Assembly (NCBI RefSeq): GCF_020172685.1
Contig: NZ_CP083986.1
Coordinates: forward strand, 3,270,556-3,334,555
Direction of reading: 5' to 3'
DNA: 64,000 bases
From: [Mycobacterium] nativiensis
Lineage (GTDB): Bacteria; Actinomycetota; Actinomycetes; Mycobacteriales; Mycobacteriaceae
Made by a program: the position numbers and the translations under genes. Each line of letters opens with the position of its first letter. Position 1 is the first letter of the stretch. This document shows, in pieces, positions 9,329 to 19,283 of the stretch. The notes under the pieces are model-generated. The model was given only the letters and a program-made list of their open reading frames with translations, did no database searches and was not told the origin of the DNA.

Positions 9329-10300
9329 TTATCCCGCGTTGCGCGCCAGGTTGATCGCGTACTGGCTGACGAAGTGCCCCGCCGCGGGTTCGCCGGTGCC
9401 GCAACTGCCGTCGGACTCCCCCACCCGCTTGACCCACAGGTAGGCATCCGCGTGCGCACCCGCGGTGTTGGCGGTCGGCGCCACACCCAACGCCCGGCCG
9501 CTGGGGTTGCACCAGCCGAACGGGTCGCCTTCGGCCGGACCGGCCCCGTTACGCGACGTGTCGATCACGTAGTGCGCACCGCCGGTCATCCCCGAAATCT
9601 CTTCGCCGTAACCGATCTGCTCTTCGGTGGTGAAGTAGTTGGTGCTGTTGAGGGAGAAGCCCCGGGCACGCCCCACCCCGGCCTGGTTGAGCCGGTTGGC
9701 CATCTCGCCGGCGTTGACCCAGCGCGAGTGACCGGCGTCGACGTAGACCGCGGTGGCCGGGTTGCGGCCCAGTGTGTCGACGGCGTAGCTGATCAGGTCG
9801 AAGCGTTCCTGGCGCGCATCACCGGAGAGGCAGTCGGCCATCGCGAGCGCGTCGGGCTCGAGGATGATCGCGGCCGGGTTGCCGCCGATCCCGTCGGCGA
9901 CGCTGTCGACCCAGGCGCGGTAGGACGCTCCGGAGGAGAAACCGCCGGCGGCGTAGCTGCCACAGTCACGGTGCGGGATGGCGTAGAGCACCAGCACCGG
10001 CATCGCACCCGCGGCAGCCGCCGCACCGGTGTGCCGGGCCACCGTTGAGCCGACAGCTCCCGGACCGAACGCCTGGTCCAGCCAGTACGCCTGCGGTGTG
10101 TTGGCTACCCGAGCCAGCTCGGCGCTGTCCGGCTGCGCGTTGGAGGCATGCATCGCCTTCGAGATGGGATCGACATAGAACGGCATGCCGCCCAGCGGGT
10201 TGTCGCCGTCGGCCTGGGCGAGGCCCGCGCCGGCCAGGGCCGCAACGGCAAGGAGGGGGGTGAGGTAGCGCGCGACCGCGCCAAGTGGTGAGGGGATCAC
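9329..10300 (-). CDS. celA1: Glycoside hydrolase family 6 endoglucanase, CelA1-like
   Basis: Exported cellulase that cleaves beta-1,4-glucan with inversion. 323 residues with an N-terminal signal sequence (hydrophobic 13-28, AQA before DGDNPLGG). GH6 signatures: NTPQAYWLDQAFGPG, IPHRDCGSYAAGG, AIILEPDALAMADC with a catalytic-region Asp, VYVDAGHSRW, and a C-terminal GEPAAGHFVSQYAI block. It closely matches what I remember of M. tuberculosis CelA1 (Rv0062). GTG 10300 is the apparent start; the GAGG upstream is rather far (12 bases). No carbohydrate-binding module. Confidence 0.88.
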   Translation of the reverse strand: MIPSPLGAVARYLTPLLAVAALAGAGLAQADGDNPLGGMPFYVDPISKAMHASNAQPDSAELARVANTPQAYWLDQAFGPGAVGSTVARHTGAAAAAGAMPVLVLYAIPHRDCGSYAAGGFSSGASYRAWVDSVADGIGGNPAAIILEPDALAMADCLSGDARQERFDLISYAVDTLGRNPATAVYVDAGHSRWVNAGEMANRLNQAGVGRARGFSLNSTNYFTTEEQIGYGEEISGMTGGAHYVIDTSRNGAGPAEGDPFGWCNPSGRALGVAPTANTAGAHADAYLWVKRVGESDGSCGTGEPAAGHFVSQYAINLARNAG

Positions 10301-10363
10301 AGGGAAAAATTACCTCACGGCCAACCCCAGGTCACAGGACGGTCACGATCGGCGCCGGGCCGC

Positions 10364-11665
10364 TCAGCCCAGCAGCGCGTCGACGAAGGCCGCCGGTTCG
10401 AATGGCGCCAGGTCGTCGGGTCCCTCGCCGAGCCCCACCAGCTTGACCGGGACCCCCAGCTCCTGCTGCACCCGGAAGACGATCCCGCCCTTGGCGGTGC
10501 CGTCGAGCTTGGTCAGCACCACCCCGGTGATGTCGACGACGTCGGCGAACACCCGTGCCTGCGCCAGGCCGTTCTGCCCGATGGTGGCGTCCAGCACCAG
10601 CAGCACCTCGTCGACCGCGGCACGCTTGGTCACCACCCGCTTGACCTTGCCGAGTTCGTCCATCAGCCCGGTCTTGGTGTGCAGCCGTCCGGCGGTGTCG
10701 ATGACCACGACGTCGGCCCCGCCGGCAACGCCCTTGTCGACGGCGTCGAACGCGACCGAGGCCGGGTCTGCCCCTTCGGGGCCGCGCACCACCTCGGCGC
10801 CCACCCGCGCCGCCCAGGTCTGCAGCTGGTCTGCGGCGGCGGCCCGGAACGTGTCGGCCGCACCCAACACCACCCGTCGGCCGTCGGCCACCAGCACCCG
10901 GGCCAGTTTGCCGACCGTGGTGGTCTTGCCGGTCCCATTGACCCCCACCACCAGCAGCACCGAGGGGTGGTTGTCATGCGGCAGCGCCCGAATGGAGCGG
11001 TCCAGGCCGGGCTGCAGCGCGGCGATCAGCACGTCCTGCAGCACGGCGCGGGCGTCGGCTTCGGTGCGCACCTGCCCGCCGGCCAGCCGTGCGCGCAGCT
11101 GGGTGACCACGGACTCGGTGACGACCGGGCCCAGGTCGGCGACCAGCAGGGTGTCCTCGATGTCCTGCCAGGAGTCGTCGTCCAGGTCGCCGCCGCCCAG
11201 CAGTCCGAGCACGCTGCGTCCCAGCGCGTTCTGCGACTTGGCCAACCGGCCGCGCAGACGCTCCATCCGGCCCTCGACCGGCTCGATGTCCGGCTCGATG
11301 GTCTCGGCCACCGGCGGCGCCTCGGGGGCCGCTTCGGGCAGCTCGACCTCGGTGATGGTGCGCCGGGGTGCATCCCGCGGCACCGTCGCGTCGTCTCCGA
11401 CTGTGGGCACCGACGTTTCGGTCCTGCTGAAGGTGATTCCCGAGGATGCGGCGTAGCCACCGGAACGATCCAGGCTCTCGCGCTGCGGCGCCGACAGGCT
11501 GATGCGCCGCCGGCGGTTGCGCACCAGACCCCAAACCAGGACACCGACCAGGACCACCGCGACAACGACCGCCACAGCGATCCACAGACTTTGAGACGAC
11601 ACGACGTTCATTGTCGCAGGGGTGCCCAGCCCGGGGCCGAGGCCGGGTTGAACGGCGGGATTCAC
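10364..11665 (-). CDS. ftsY: Signal recognition particle receptor FtsY
   Basis: SRP receptor GTPase that docks ribosome-SRP complexes at the membrane. An N-terminal membrane helix ([20 protein letters not shown]) is followed by an acidic linker, the N domain (about 130-210) and the G domain with G1 [22 protein letters not shown] and [10 protein letters not shown], ending in the conserved [21 protein letters not shown] 11665 overlaps the smc stop by 4 bases (GTGA), suggesting coupled translation; ATG 11611 is an alternative 18 codons in. Cotranscribed with smc, as in M. tuberculosis. Confidence 0.95.
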   Translation of the reverse strand: MNPAVQPGLGPGLGTPATMNVVSSQSLWIAVAVVVAVVLVGVLVWGLVRNRRRRISLSAPQRESLDRSGGYAASSGITFSRTETSVPTVGDDATVPRDAPRRTITEVELPEAAPEAPPVAETIEPDIEPVEGRMERLRGRLAKSQNALGRSVLGLLGGGDLDDDSWQDIEDTLLVADLGPVVTESVVTQLRARLAGGQVRTEADARAVLQDVLIAALQPGLDRSIRALPHDNHPSVLLVVGVNGTGKTTTVGKLARVLVADGRRVVLGAADTFRAAAADQLQTWAARVGAEVVRGPEGADPASVAFDAVDKGVAGGADVVVIDTAGRLHTKTGLMDELGKVKRVVTKRAAVDEVLLVLDATIGQNGLAQARVFADVVDITGVVLTKLDGTAKGGIVFRVQQELGVPVKLVGLGEGPDDLAPFEPAAFVDALLG

Positions 11666-14600
11666 GCCTGGCTGGAGACCAGTTCCTCACCGCGGATGCG
11701 CTGGGAGATCACCGCGGTGATCCCGTCGCCCTGCATGGTCACCCCGTAGAGGGCGTCGGCGACCTCCATCGTCGGCTTCTGGTGGGTGATGACGATCAGC
11801 TGCGAGCGCGCCCGCAGCATCTCGAACAACGCCAGCAGGCGGCGCAGGTTGGTGTCGTCGAGCGCGGCCTCGACCTCGTCCATGATGTAGAACGGCGACG
11901 GGCGGGCCCGGAAGATCGCGACCAGCATGGCGATCGCGGTCAGCGACTTCTCACCGCCGGACAGCAGCGACAGCCGCTTGACCTTCTTGCCCGGCGGACG
12001 GGCTTCGACGTCGACGCCGGTGGTCAGCATGTCACCGGGGTCGGTCAGCAGCAGCCGGCCCTCTCCGCCGGGGAACAGCGTCGCGAACACCTCGGTGAAC
12101 TCGCGTTCCACATCGGCGTAGGCGTCGGTGAACACCTGCAGGATGCGTGCGTCGACCTCGGACACCACGTCGAGCAGGTCTTTGCGGGCCGCCTTGACGT
12201 CCTCGAGCTGGGTGGACAGGAAGTTGTATCGCTCTTCGAGCGCGGCGAACTCCTCCAGCGCCAGCGGGTTGACCCGGCCCAGTTCGGCCAGGTCACGTTC
12301 GGCGCGCTTGGCCCGCCGTTCCTGGGTGGCCCGGTCGAACGGCATGGGGGCGGGCGCGGTGACCAGCTCTCCACGGTCGCGGGCCTGCTCGAACTCGGCG
12401 ATCTCCAGCTCGGTGGGCGGCAGGGTGACATCGGGACCGTATTCGGCGATCAGGTCCGCCGAGCTCATTCCGAACTGTTCGAGCACCGTCTGCTCGAGTT
12501 GCTCGATGCGCATGGCGGCCTGGGCTTTGGCGACCTCGTCGCGGTGCAGTGACTCGGTGAGCGCGGTGATGCGGGTGCTCAGGGAGTTCACCTCGTCGCG
12601 CACAGCGGTCAAAGCGGCGGCCCGGTGCTGACGTTCTCCCGCCAGCGCGTCCCGGATCCGGGATGCCGCAGACACCACCAGCTGTAGGCGCCGGGCCAAG
12701 TCGCCGCCGGCCTCGGCCACCGCCGCCGCCGTGGTCGCGGCACGCGCACGCGCGGCCCGGGCCTGCTCGGCACGCACCCGTGCCTCCCGTTCGGCCGCAG
12801 CCGCCCGGCGCAGCGAATCCGCCTTCCCCCGAACGGCATTGGCGCGTTCCTCGGCGGTACGCACCGCAAGACGGGCCTCCACCTCGACACTGCGGGCCGC
12901 CTCGGCGGCGGCAGCGATCTGCTGGCGGTCCACCGGCTGAACGGCTTCTCCCGGCTGATCCTCCTCGGCGTTGCGCAGCCGGGCCTCGAGCTCGCCGAGC
13001 TCGGTGACGGTCTGGGCCCGGCCGGTCTCCAGCTCTTCACGCTCGCGCAACCGGCGGTGCCACTCGGTCTCGGCGGTGCGGGCCTCCTGCCCGAGCCGGC
13101 CCAACTGCTCGTGGGTGGCGGCGATGGCGGCATCGGACTCGTTGAGCGCGGCCAGCGCCTGCTCGGTGGCGTCCTGGCGGGCGGTCTGCTCGGTCAGCGC
13201 ACCCGAGAGGGCCGCGCCGAGTTCGCCGGCCTGCGTCTCGGCGCGGGCCAGTTCGGTGCGGGCCTTGTCGATCTCGCTGTTGATCTCCAGGGTGGACGGC
13301 TTACGGTCCGAGCCGCCGCTGACCCACCCGGCGCCGACCAGGTCGCCGTCGACGGTCACCGCCCGTACACCCGGACGGGCGGCCACCAGGTCCAGCGCGG
13401 CGGACAGCTCGGCGACCACCACCACCGCCGACAGCATCGCCGTCATCGCGCCGCGCAACCGATCGGGCGCCTCGATCAGCTCCAGCGCCCACCGTGCTCC
13501 GTCGGGCAGCGCTTTGGCCTGTTCGGAGGTGTGTTCGGGGGTCGGCTGAACCGGCCAGTCGCCCAGCACGATCGCGGCCCGGCCCCCGTCGGCGCTCTTG
13601 AGCGCGTTCAGCGCCGAGCGGGCATCAGCGGCGCTCTCCGCGGCCAGCGCATCGGCGGCCGATCCGAGCACCGCGGCCAGCGCCGCCTCGTAACCCGACC
13701 GCACCTTGACCAGCTTGGCGATCGACCCGAACAGCCCGGAACCGCGGTGGTTCTGGGCCAGCCAGGCCGCACCGTCGCGTCGTTCCAGTCCCATCGACAG
13801 CGCATCGATACGGGCGCGCAGCGAGGCCACCTGACGTTCGGCGCCGCGCTCGCCGGCCTGCAGTTCGGCGACCCGCTGATCGGCCAGCCGCAGCGCCGCC
13901 ACCGTCCGTTCGTGGTGCTCGTCCAGGCCGACCTCGCCCTGGTCCAGCTCCCCGACCCGGCCCTGCACCGTTTCGAATTCCGCCTGGGCGGCCTGGGCAC
14001 GCGCCGCGGCCTCCTCGATGCGCGCCGAAAGCTGCCCCACGTGGGCGTCGATCGACTCGACCCGCGCCCGAATCGTCTCCACCTGACCGGTCAGCCGGGC
14101 CAGTCCCTCGCGGCGGTCGGCCTCGGCGCGCACCGCCGCCAGGTGCGCCTTCTCCGCCTCGCTGCTGCGGCGCTCCCGTTCGGCCAACTCGGCGCGGGCG
14201 GCCTCCAGCCGGGTCCCTGCCTCGGTCAGTTCCGCCAGCAGCTGCTGCTCGGCGGCGGCCACCTGCTCGGCCTCGGCCTCCAACGCATCGGGGTCGACGC
14301 CGCCGGTGGTGATCGGCTCCTCGTCGAGGTGCTGGGCGCGTTCGCTGGCGATACGCACGGTGGCACTGACCCGCTCGGCCAGCGCCGACAGCGAGAACCA
14401 GGTCTGCTGGGCGGCTTCGGCGCGCTGCGTCAACGTGGCGACCGCGGACTCGTTGGCGGTCAGCTCGTCGGCGGCCACCGTCAGGCGCTCCGTGATCTGG
14501 TCGTGTTCGCGGCGCAGCGTCGCCTCGGCGTCGGTTGTTCCGGCGAACTCTGCCTGCCGGGTGACCAGGTCGTCGGCGGTCAGCCTCAGCCGGGCGTCGC

Positions 14601-15267
14601 GCAGGTCGGCCTGGATGGTGGCGGCGCGGCGCGCGACCTCGGCCTGGCGGCCCAGCGGTTTGAGCTGGCGGCGCAGCTCGGTGGTCAGATCGGTCAGGCG
14701 GGCCAGGTTGGCCGACATCCCGTCGAGCTTGCGGACCGCCTTTTCCTTGCGCTTGCGGTGCTTGAGCACACCGGCGGCCTCTTCGATGAATGCCCGCCGG
14801 TCTTCGGGCCGCGACTCCAAGATCTGAGCCAGCCGGCCCTGGCCGACGATGACATGCATCTCGCGGCCGATACCGGAGTCGCTGAGCAGCTCCTGGACGT
14901 CCATCAGCCGGCAGCTGGCGCCGTTGATCTCGTATTCACTGGCCCCGTCGCGAAACATCCGCCGGGTGATCGACACCTCGGCGTACTCGATCGGCAGGGC
15001 GTTGTCGGAGTTGTCGATCGTGACGGTGACCTCGGCGCGGCCCAGCGGAGCGCGCGAGGAGGTGCCGGCGAAGATGACGTCTTCCATCTTGCCGCCGCGC
15101 AGCGTCTTGGCGCTGTGCTCCCCCATCACCCAGGCCAGTGCGTCGACCACGTTGGACTTACCGGAGCCGTTGGGCCCGACCACCGCGGTGATACCCGGTT
15201 CGAAGCGCAGAGTCGTGGGCGCAGCGAAGGACTTGAAGCCCTTCAACGTCAGACTCTTGAGGTGCAC
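11662..15267 (-). CDS. smc: Chromosome segregation protein SMC
   Basis: ABC-type chromosome condensation ATPase. 1201 residues from GTG 15267 ([15 protein letters not shown]), the usual length and N-terminus in mycobacteria; the open frame 35 codons further upstream overlaps acyP and is not expected to be translated. Walker [10 protein letters not shown] near residue 33, long Ala/Glu/Arg-rich coiled coils (about 170-500 and 660-1000), hinge around 510-650 with [23 protein letters not shown]-terminal signature [10 protein letters not shown] and Walker [14 protein letters not shown]. It lies between acyP and ftsY. Confidence 0.95.
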   Translation of the reverse strand: MHLKSLTLKGFKSFAAPTTLRFEPGITAVVGPNGSGKSNVVDALAWVMGEHSAKTLRGGKMEDVIFAGTSSRAPLGRAEVTVTIDNSDNALPIEYAEVSITRRMFRDGASEYEINGASCRLMDVQELLSDSGIGREMHVIVGQGRLAQILESRPEDRRAFIEEAAGVLKHRKRKEKAVRKLDGMSANLARLTDLTTELRRQLKPLGRQAEVARRAATIQADLRDARLRLTADDLVTRQAEFAGTTDAEATLRREHDQITERLTVAADELTANESAVATLTQRAEAAQQTWFSLSALAERVSATVRIASERAQHLDEEPITTGGVDPDALEAEAEQVAAAEQQLLAELTEAGTRLEAARAELAERERRSSEAEKAHLAAVRAEADRREGLARLTGQVETIRARVESIDAHVGQLSARIEEAAARAQAAQAEFETVQGRVGELDQGEVGLDEHHERTVAALRLADQRVAELQAGERGAERQVASLRARIDALSMGLERRDGAAWLAQNHRGSGLFGSIAKLVKVRSGYEAALAAVLGSAADALAAESAADARSALNALKSADGGRAAIVLGDWPVQPTPEHTSEQAKALPDGARWALELIEAPDRLRGAMTAMLSAVVVVAELSAALDLVAARPGVRAVTVDGDLVGAGWVSGGSDRKPSTLEINSEIDKARTELARAETQAGELGAALSGALTEQTARQDATEQALAALNESDAAIAATHEQLGRLGQEARTAETEWHRRLREREELETGRAQTVTELGELEARLRNAEEDQPGEAVQPVDRQQIAAAAEAARSVEVEARLAVRTAEERANAVRGKADSLRRAAAAEREARVRAEQARAARARAATTAAAVAEAGGDLARRLQLVVSAASRIRDALAGERQHRAAALTAVRDEVNSLSTRITALTESLHRDEVAKAQAAMRIEQLEQTVLEQFGMSSADLIAEYGPDVTLPPTELEIAEFEQARDRGELVTAPAPMPFDRATQERRAKRAERDLAELGRVNPLALEEFAALEERYNFLSTQLEDVKAARKDLLDVVSEVDARILQVFTDAYADVEREFTEVFATLFPGGEGRLLLTDPGDMLTTGVDVEARPPGKKVKRLSLLSGGEKSLTAIAMLVAIFRARPSPFYIMDEVEAALDDTNLRRLLALFEMLRARSQLIVITHQKPTMEVADALYGVTMQGDGITAVISQRIRGEELVSSQA

Positions 15268-15286
15268 GGGGTGTGAGACTACCGGT

Positions 15287-15568
15287 CTAGCGTTCGGCGA
15301 ATCCGTCGATCGGGTCCCCGGCGGCCGACCAATCGGCAACGACGGTGTCCACCCGGCCCGGAGTGGTGCCACCCTGCAGCAGGTCCAGCAGGCGCTGACA
15401 GTCCTCCCGGGGCCCCTGCGCGACCACCTGCACCCGGCCGTCCGGGCGGTTGGCGGCGTACCCGGTCAACCCCAGTTCCAGGGCCCGCGACCGGGTCCAC
15501 CACCGAAATCCAACGCCCTGGACACGCCCGTGCACCCAGGCGGTGAGCCGCACGTCAGGACCGGTCAC
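15287..15568 (-). CDS. acyP: Acylphosphatase
   Basis: 93 residues, the normal size. Hydrolyses acyl phosphates. [11 protein letters not shown] carries the phosphate-binding loop with the catalytic Arg, and [16 protein letters not shown] carries the catalytic Asn, both family hallmarks. The start overlaps the OsmC stop by 4 bases and the stop lies 19 bases before smc, so it belongs to the OsmC-acyP-smc-ftsY run. Confidence 0.92.
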   Translation of the reverse strand: MTGPDVRLTAWVHGRVQGVGFRWWTRSRALELGLTGYAANRPDGRVQVVAQGPREDCQRLLDLLQGGTTPGRVDTVVADWSAAGDPIDGFAER

Positions 15569-15981
15569 GGCCCGTCGTTGTCCTTGATCTCGAAACGCAC
15601 CTCGGTGCCGGCCTTGAGGGTGCGGCCCACCGTGCAGACCTGGTCGACGGCGCGGTGCACGACGGTGCGCAGCCGGTCCCGGTCCGCTTCGTCGAGGCCG
15701 GACAGGTCCAGCTTCAGGACCTCCTCCAGCAGCGGATAACGCTCCTGTTCCCGATCGGCGAGCCCGGACACCTCGATGGTGGCCTGGTAGTCGTCGCCGA
15801 GCCGGCGGGCCAACGTAGCGTCACTGGACAGGCCGCTGCAGGCCGCGAGAGCTATCTTCAGCAGCTCTCCGGGGGTGAAAACGCCGTCGACGTCCTCACT
15901 GCCGATCAGTACCTCCGCTCCCCGGGAACTGCGCCCGGTGTAGCGCCGGGTTCCGGTTCGCTCCACCCACAACTTCGTCAT
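15565..15981 (-). CDS. OsmC/Ohr family peroxiredoxin-like protein
   Basis: 138 residues with the alpha/beta OsmC fold and two redox cysteines, Cys48 in ALAACSG and Cys116 in [11 protein letters not shown], the pair that reduces organic hydroperoxides in the family. [17 protein letters not shown] segment forms the long helix bearing the peroxidatic Cys. Ortholog by position of Rv2923c, directly upstream of acyP. The physiological peroxide is unknown. Confidence 0.88.
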   Translation of the reverse strand: MTKLWVERTGTRRYTGRSSRGAEVLIGSEDVDGVFTPGELLKIALAACSGLSSDATLARRLGDDYQATIEVSGLADREQERYPLLEEVLKLDLSGLDEADRDRLRTVVHRAVDQVCTVGRTLKAGTEVRFEIKDNDGP

Positions 15982-16005
15982 GGGGACATTTTTACCGCGA
16001 GTCCG

Positions 16006-16025
16006 CCGTCGCCGTACGGCGACGG
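16006..16025. terminator. Perfect 20-bp palindrome (hairpin) just after the SnoaL-like gene
   Basis: CCGTCGCC, GTAC, GGCGACGG is a perfect dyad starting 8 bases beyond the SnoaL-like stop on the minus strand and 25 bp before the OsmC start. It would form an 8-bp stem with a 4-base loop. No T run follows. It probably separates the 16-19 kb module from the osmC-acyP-smc-ftsY run. Confidence 0.5.
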
Positions 16026-16033
16026 GTTCGGGT

Positions 16034-16420
16034 TCAGATCGCCGCGGCGCTCTTTCTGCCGTAGTGGCGTTCCATCATTGCCGTGTCTCCGTACACCTGT
16101 ACCCGTACCGTCTTGCCGTTGCGGATCGTGTACACCTCGGCGCTCTGAGCACTTTCGCCGCCGACAGACGCCTCACTGAGCGCAACGACCCTGTCGCCGT
16201 CGGCCAGGAAACTGTGCGGGGTGATGGTCGGCGACTTCTCGCCCAACCGCATCAGAAACATGCCGAGTTCGGCTTTGCCGCGGTAGGTTCCACTGACCCC
16301 GCTGTCGCCCGGCTGAATCCACTCGATGTCCTCGTCGAAGAGCGCCATCAGGGTCGCGGTGTCGCCGGAGGCGAACGCCCGATAACCGTTGCGGACCAGC
16401 TCGATGTTCTGCTGAGACAT
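16034..16420 (-). CDS. SnoaL-like/NTF2-fold family protein
   Basis: 128 residues from ATG 16420, chosen because AAAGGAAC lies 4-10 bases upstream. IELVRNGYRAFASGDTATLMALFDEDIEWIQPGDSGVSGTYRG is the N-terminal signature of small SnoaL-like, nuclear-transport-factor-2 fold proteins, which act as isomerases, hydrolases or ligand-binding proteins. Catalytic residues vary, so no reaction is assigned. Divergent from the LuxR gene; the shared 256-bp region holds a 22-bp palindrome. Confidence 0.75.
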   Translation of the reverse strand: MSQQNIELVRNGYRAFASGDTATLMALFDEDIEWIQPGDSGVSGTYRGKAELGMFLMRLGEKSPTITPHSFLADGDRVVALSEASVGGESAQSAEVYTIRNGKTVRVQVYGDTAMMERHYGRKSAAAI

Positions 16421-16492
16421 TTCGGTTCCTTTCATGGCTGTTTCGTTGTTCCCGACCGGCTTTCGACTGCCACAACCGGTACATCCCTGGGC

Positions 16493-16514
16493 GGTGGTTG
16501 CGATCGCAACCACC
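16493..16514. promoter_or_regulatory. Perfect 22-bp palindrome between divergent SnoaL-like and luxR-type genes
   Basis: The half-site GGTGGTTGCGA is followed immediately by its exact reverse complement, with no spacer. It lies 73 bp upstream of the SnoaL-like start and 163 bp upstream of the LuxR start. A dyad of this size next to a divergently transcribed regulator is the standard place for an autoregulatory operator. The cognate protein is inferred, not shown. Confidence 0.6.
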
Positions 16515-16676
16515 TGCAAGCACATCCCAAGGCAAACACCGTGACCGCAGAATTGCCTCATCCCAATGGATGAGATCCGAGTACACTAATCCGGCAAGAA
16601 GACAGCGGTCTTCCCAGCGCATCGCAGTCGGGAGCATGTCGGATGTGCAGGCCTATCAGTGAATTCAGGACCGGCG

Positions 16677-17777
16677 ATGAGTGCGGTCGATGAATTCTCA
16701 CAATTGATCTCCGGTATTTATTCGGCCGTTTTGGCTCCGGAGCAATGGAATTCCTGCATGGCCGCGATCGGCCGTGCATTCGACTCGGGCGCCGCACTGG
16801 TGGTCAACGACGGCACGACCCGCGTCCTCGAGCCCTCAGCCATTCCCGCCGACGCTGCCGCGACCTACGCAGCCCACTACTCCCGGCTCGACCATGTGCT
16901 CGCGGCGGTCGAAGCCGGGCCGGTGGGCGCGGTGCGTTGTGGAGCCGAGTTGATGTGGCCCTTCCAACAGTCCGAGTTCGTCGCGGACTGGGCACACCCC
17001 AACGGTTTCGACGACGGAATGTTCATCCGCCTCACCGCCTCGCCGGTGGTCACGAGCCTGGCCTTGGCGTCGCCCAAGCAGTCCGACCGGTTCGACACCG
17101 CCGAGCATGTCGCCCTGGCGCTCCGCCTGCGCCCCCACCTGCAACTGGCACTGCGTATGCAAGAACGCCTTGAAGACCTCGCTCATCGCAGTGCTGATCT
17201 TGAGGAATCCAGTGAGTCGGTCAGCCACGGAATCGTTATCGTCGAAAGGCGCCGGCCGGTGTATACCAACGGTGCCGCCGAGCGAATTCTCCGCGCAGGT
17301 GACGGTTTACGGATCGCCAACGGCAACATCGAAGCCGAGGACGTCTACGCGGACACGCAATTGGGGTGCAACATCGCTCGGGCGTCCAGTCTGGACAGTC
17401 GCGACATCTGGGGCGGGTCGTTCCTGTGTGCGCGGCCGTCGGGTCGGCGTTCCTACATCGTTCAGGTATTGCCGATCGAGCCGAATCCCGTTGCGGCACC
17501 GCGGGCCGGACGAGTGCTCGTCGTCATCGTCGACCCCGAGCAACAGTCCGAACCTCCCCTCACGCTGCTGCGGCGCCTCTACGGTCTGACGAAGGGCGAA
17601 GCGCAGGTCGCCCTGTTGGTGATGCGCGGCGAGGGCTTGCGGCCCATCGCCGAGGAGTTGTCGGTGTCGCTGAGCACCGTGAAGACCCACCTCCGGCATG
17701 TGTTCGACAAGACCGGCGTCCATCGCCAAGCCGAACTCGTTCGCCTGCTGGCCATGCTCGACCCCTTATACCGCTGA
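16677..17777 (+). CDS. LuxR-family transcriptional regulator
   Basis: 366 residues from ATG 16677 (AGGA 7 bases upstream); GTG 16659 is an alternative. The C-terminus is a GerE/LuxR helix-turn-helix: LYGLTKGEAQVALLVMRGEGL followed by IAEELSVSLSTVKTHLRHVFDKTGVHRQAELVRLL. The N-terminal 280 residues contain no recognised receiver or ATPase motif and probably form a sensory domain with a PAS/GAF-like layout. Likely controls its divergent neighbour and the DJ-1/PIG-L genes downstream. Confidence 0.85.
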   Translation: MSAVDEFSQLISGIYSAVLAPEQWNSCMAAIGRAFDSGAALVVNDGTTRVLEPSAIPADAAATYAAHYSRLDHVLAAVEAGPVGAVRCGAELMWPFQQSEFVADWAHPNGFDDGMFIRLTASPVVTSLALASPKQSDRFDTAEHVALALRLRPHLQLALRMQERLEDLAHRSADLEESSESVSHGIVIVERRRPVYTNGAAERILRAGDGLRIANGNIEAEDVYADTQLGCNIARASSLDSRDIWGGSFLCARPSGRRSYIVQVLPIEPNPVAAPRAGRVLVVIVDPEQQSEPPLTLLRRLYGLTKGEAQVALLVMRGEGLRPIAEELSVSLSTVKTHLRHVFDKTGVHRQAELVRLLAMLDPLYR

Positions 17778-17808
17778 GGTGGAGCACCATTCGAGGTCCT
17801 CTGAAAGG

Positions 17809-18444
17809 ATGCCCGTGCAGGTCGCCATTCCGCTGTTTCCCCGATTCACCGCGCTCGATGCGATCGGCCCCTACGAGGTCTTGCAGCGAATCCCAGATGT
17901 CGACGTGGTTTTCGTCGGCGACCGGTGCGGCGAGGTGCGCAGCGACAGCGGGATGCTCGGGATGATCTGCGACGCGCCGTTCGACGAGGTCCCCCACCCG
18001 GATGTGGTCGTGGTTCCCGGCGGTATCGGAACCCGGGTGTTGCTCGACGACGATCGGATCCTGAGCTGGCTGCGAAACGCTCACAGTCGCACCGCGTTCA
18101 CCACATCGGTGTGCACCGGGTCGTTGCTGCTGGCCGCCGCCGGGTTGCTGGACGGGCTGACCGCGGCCACCCATTGGGGCGCCGGCGAACTGCTGGAGCA
18201 TCTGGGTGCGCACTACGTGGGGCAACGTGTGGTCGAGCACCTGCCGCAACGGATCGTCACCTCGGCGGGGGTGTCCAGCGGCATCGACATGGCACTACGG
18301 CTGGTCGAGCTGCTGGTCGACGCCGAAACGGCCCAGGCCGTGCAGTTGATGATCGAGTACGACCCGCGCCCGCCGTTCGACAGCGGGTCGCTCGCCAAGG
18401 CCGACGAGGGCGTCCGCGAACGGGCCGGGCAGCTACGGCGCTGA
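17809..18444 (+). CDS. DJ-1/PfpI family protein (isonitrile hydratase-like)
   Basis: 211 residues in the class I glutamine amidotransferase-like fold. The nucleophile elbow TSVCTGSLLLAAAGLL places the reactive cysteine at residue 102; VVVVPGG and ATHWG are the other conserved strands seen in isonitrile hydratases and in AraC-type regulators' N-domains, but no DNA-binding domain follows. Start choice is open: AAAGG abuts ATG 17809 directly and is better spaced for GTG 17815. It follows luxR by 31 bp, probably the same transcript. Confidence 0.8.
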   Translation: MPVQVAIPLFPRFTALDAIGPYEVLQRIPDVDVVFVGDRCGEVRSDSGMLGMICDAPFDEVPHPDVVVVPGGIGTRVLLDDDRILSWLRNAHSRTAFTTSVCTGSLLLAAAGLLDGLTAATHWGAGELLEHLGAHYVGQRVVEHLPQRIVTSAGVSSGIDMALRLVELLVDAETAQAVQLMIEYDPRPPFDSGSLAKADEGVRERAGQLRR

Positions 18445-18466
18445 CCCGCGGGCATACTTGCCTTTC

Positions 18467-19243
18467 ATGGCCACCGTCGTCGCGTTCCACGCCCACCCGG
18501 ACGACGAGGCGGTCCTGACCGGGGGAACCCTGGCACGCGCGGCCGCCGACGGGCATCGGGTGGTAGTGGTGGTCGCGACCGACGGGCGTGTCAGCAACGA
18601 CGACGCCGATGTCAGGCTCGACGAATTACGCTCCAGCGCACGGATTCTCGGCGTGCACCGCGTCGAATGCCTGGGCTACGCCGACAGCGGTTTCGGGACG
18701 GAGTTCTATCCCGACCCGCCCGGCCGGGTCCGGTTCGCCCGCGCGGACGTCGAGGACGCGGCGCAACGGCTGGCCGCCATCCTGCGGGATGAGGACGCCG
18801 ATCTGCTGTTGAGCTACCAGGCCAACGGCGGCTACGGCCACCGGGATCACGTGCAGGTCCATCACGTCGGTAAGCGGGCCGCCGAGCTGGCGGACACACG
18901 GCGGGTGCTGGAGGCGACGATGCCGCGGGAGCTGCTCACCCGGATCGGGAACGTGGCCCGGCTGTTGCGGTTGCCGGCGCCCTACGGCCGCGACGTGGTG
19001 CGCACCGCGTACGCGCCGGCGTCGGAGATCACGCACCGGATCAACGTCTTTCGGTTCGCCCGGCAGAAGCGCGACGCGTTCGCCGCACATCGTTCGCAGA
19101 TCGGTAACAACCGGGCGGCGGCCATGCTGTTCGACGCGTTGCTGCGGATGCCTCCGCAGGCGGCGGGCCTGTTGTTCGGCCGGGAGTGGTTCGTCGATCC
19201 AACTCTGCCGGCGGGGCGGGTGTACCGCGACATCTTCGAGTGA
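18467..19243 (+). CDS. PIG-L/LmbE family N-acetyl-sugar deacetylase-like protein
   Basis: 258 residues from ATG 18467. Zinc-site motif AFHAHPDDE (His10, Asp13) and the distal GHRDH motif are intact, as in MshB/Mca and other GlcNAc deacetylases. The sequence resembles Rv0323c rather than MshB or Mca. Substrate unknown; a sugar or mycothiol-type amide is a guess. It is the last gene of the LuxR-DJ-1-PIG-L run and converges with mutM. Confidence 0.82.
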   Translation: MATVVAFHAHPDDEAVLTGGTLARAAADGHRVVVVVATDGRVSNDDADVRLDELRSSARILGVHRVECLGYADSGFGTEFYPDPPGRVRFARADVEDAAQRLAAILRDEDADLLLSYQANGGYGHRDHVQVHHVGKRAAELADTRRVLEATMPRELLTRIGNVARLLRLPAPYGRDVVRTAYAPASEITHRINVFRFARQKRDAFAAHRSQIGNNRAAAMLFDALLRMPPQAAGLLFGREWFVDPTLPAGRVYRDIFE

Positions 19244-19283
19244 AGTGCGGCGAGCGTGCAACAGAGCCGAGCCCGGTTACGGC

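Noticed and set aside
13057..15276. 739-codon plus-strand frame across smc
   Set aside because: Antisense to smc, rich in Gly/Gln/Leu without any domain; smc itself is complete.
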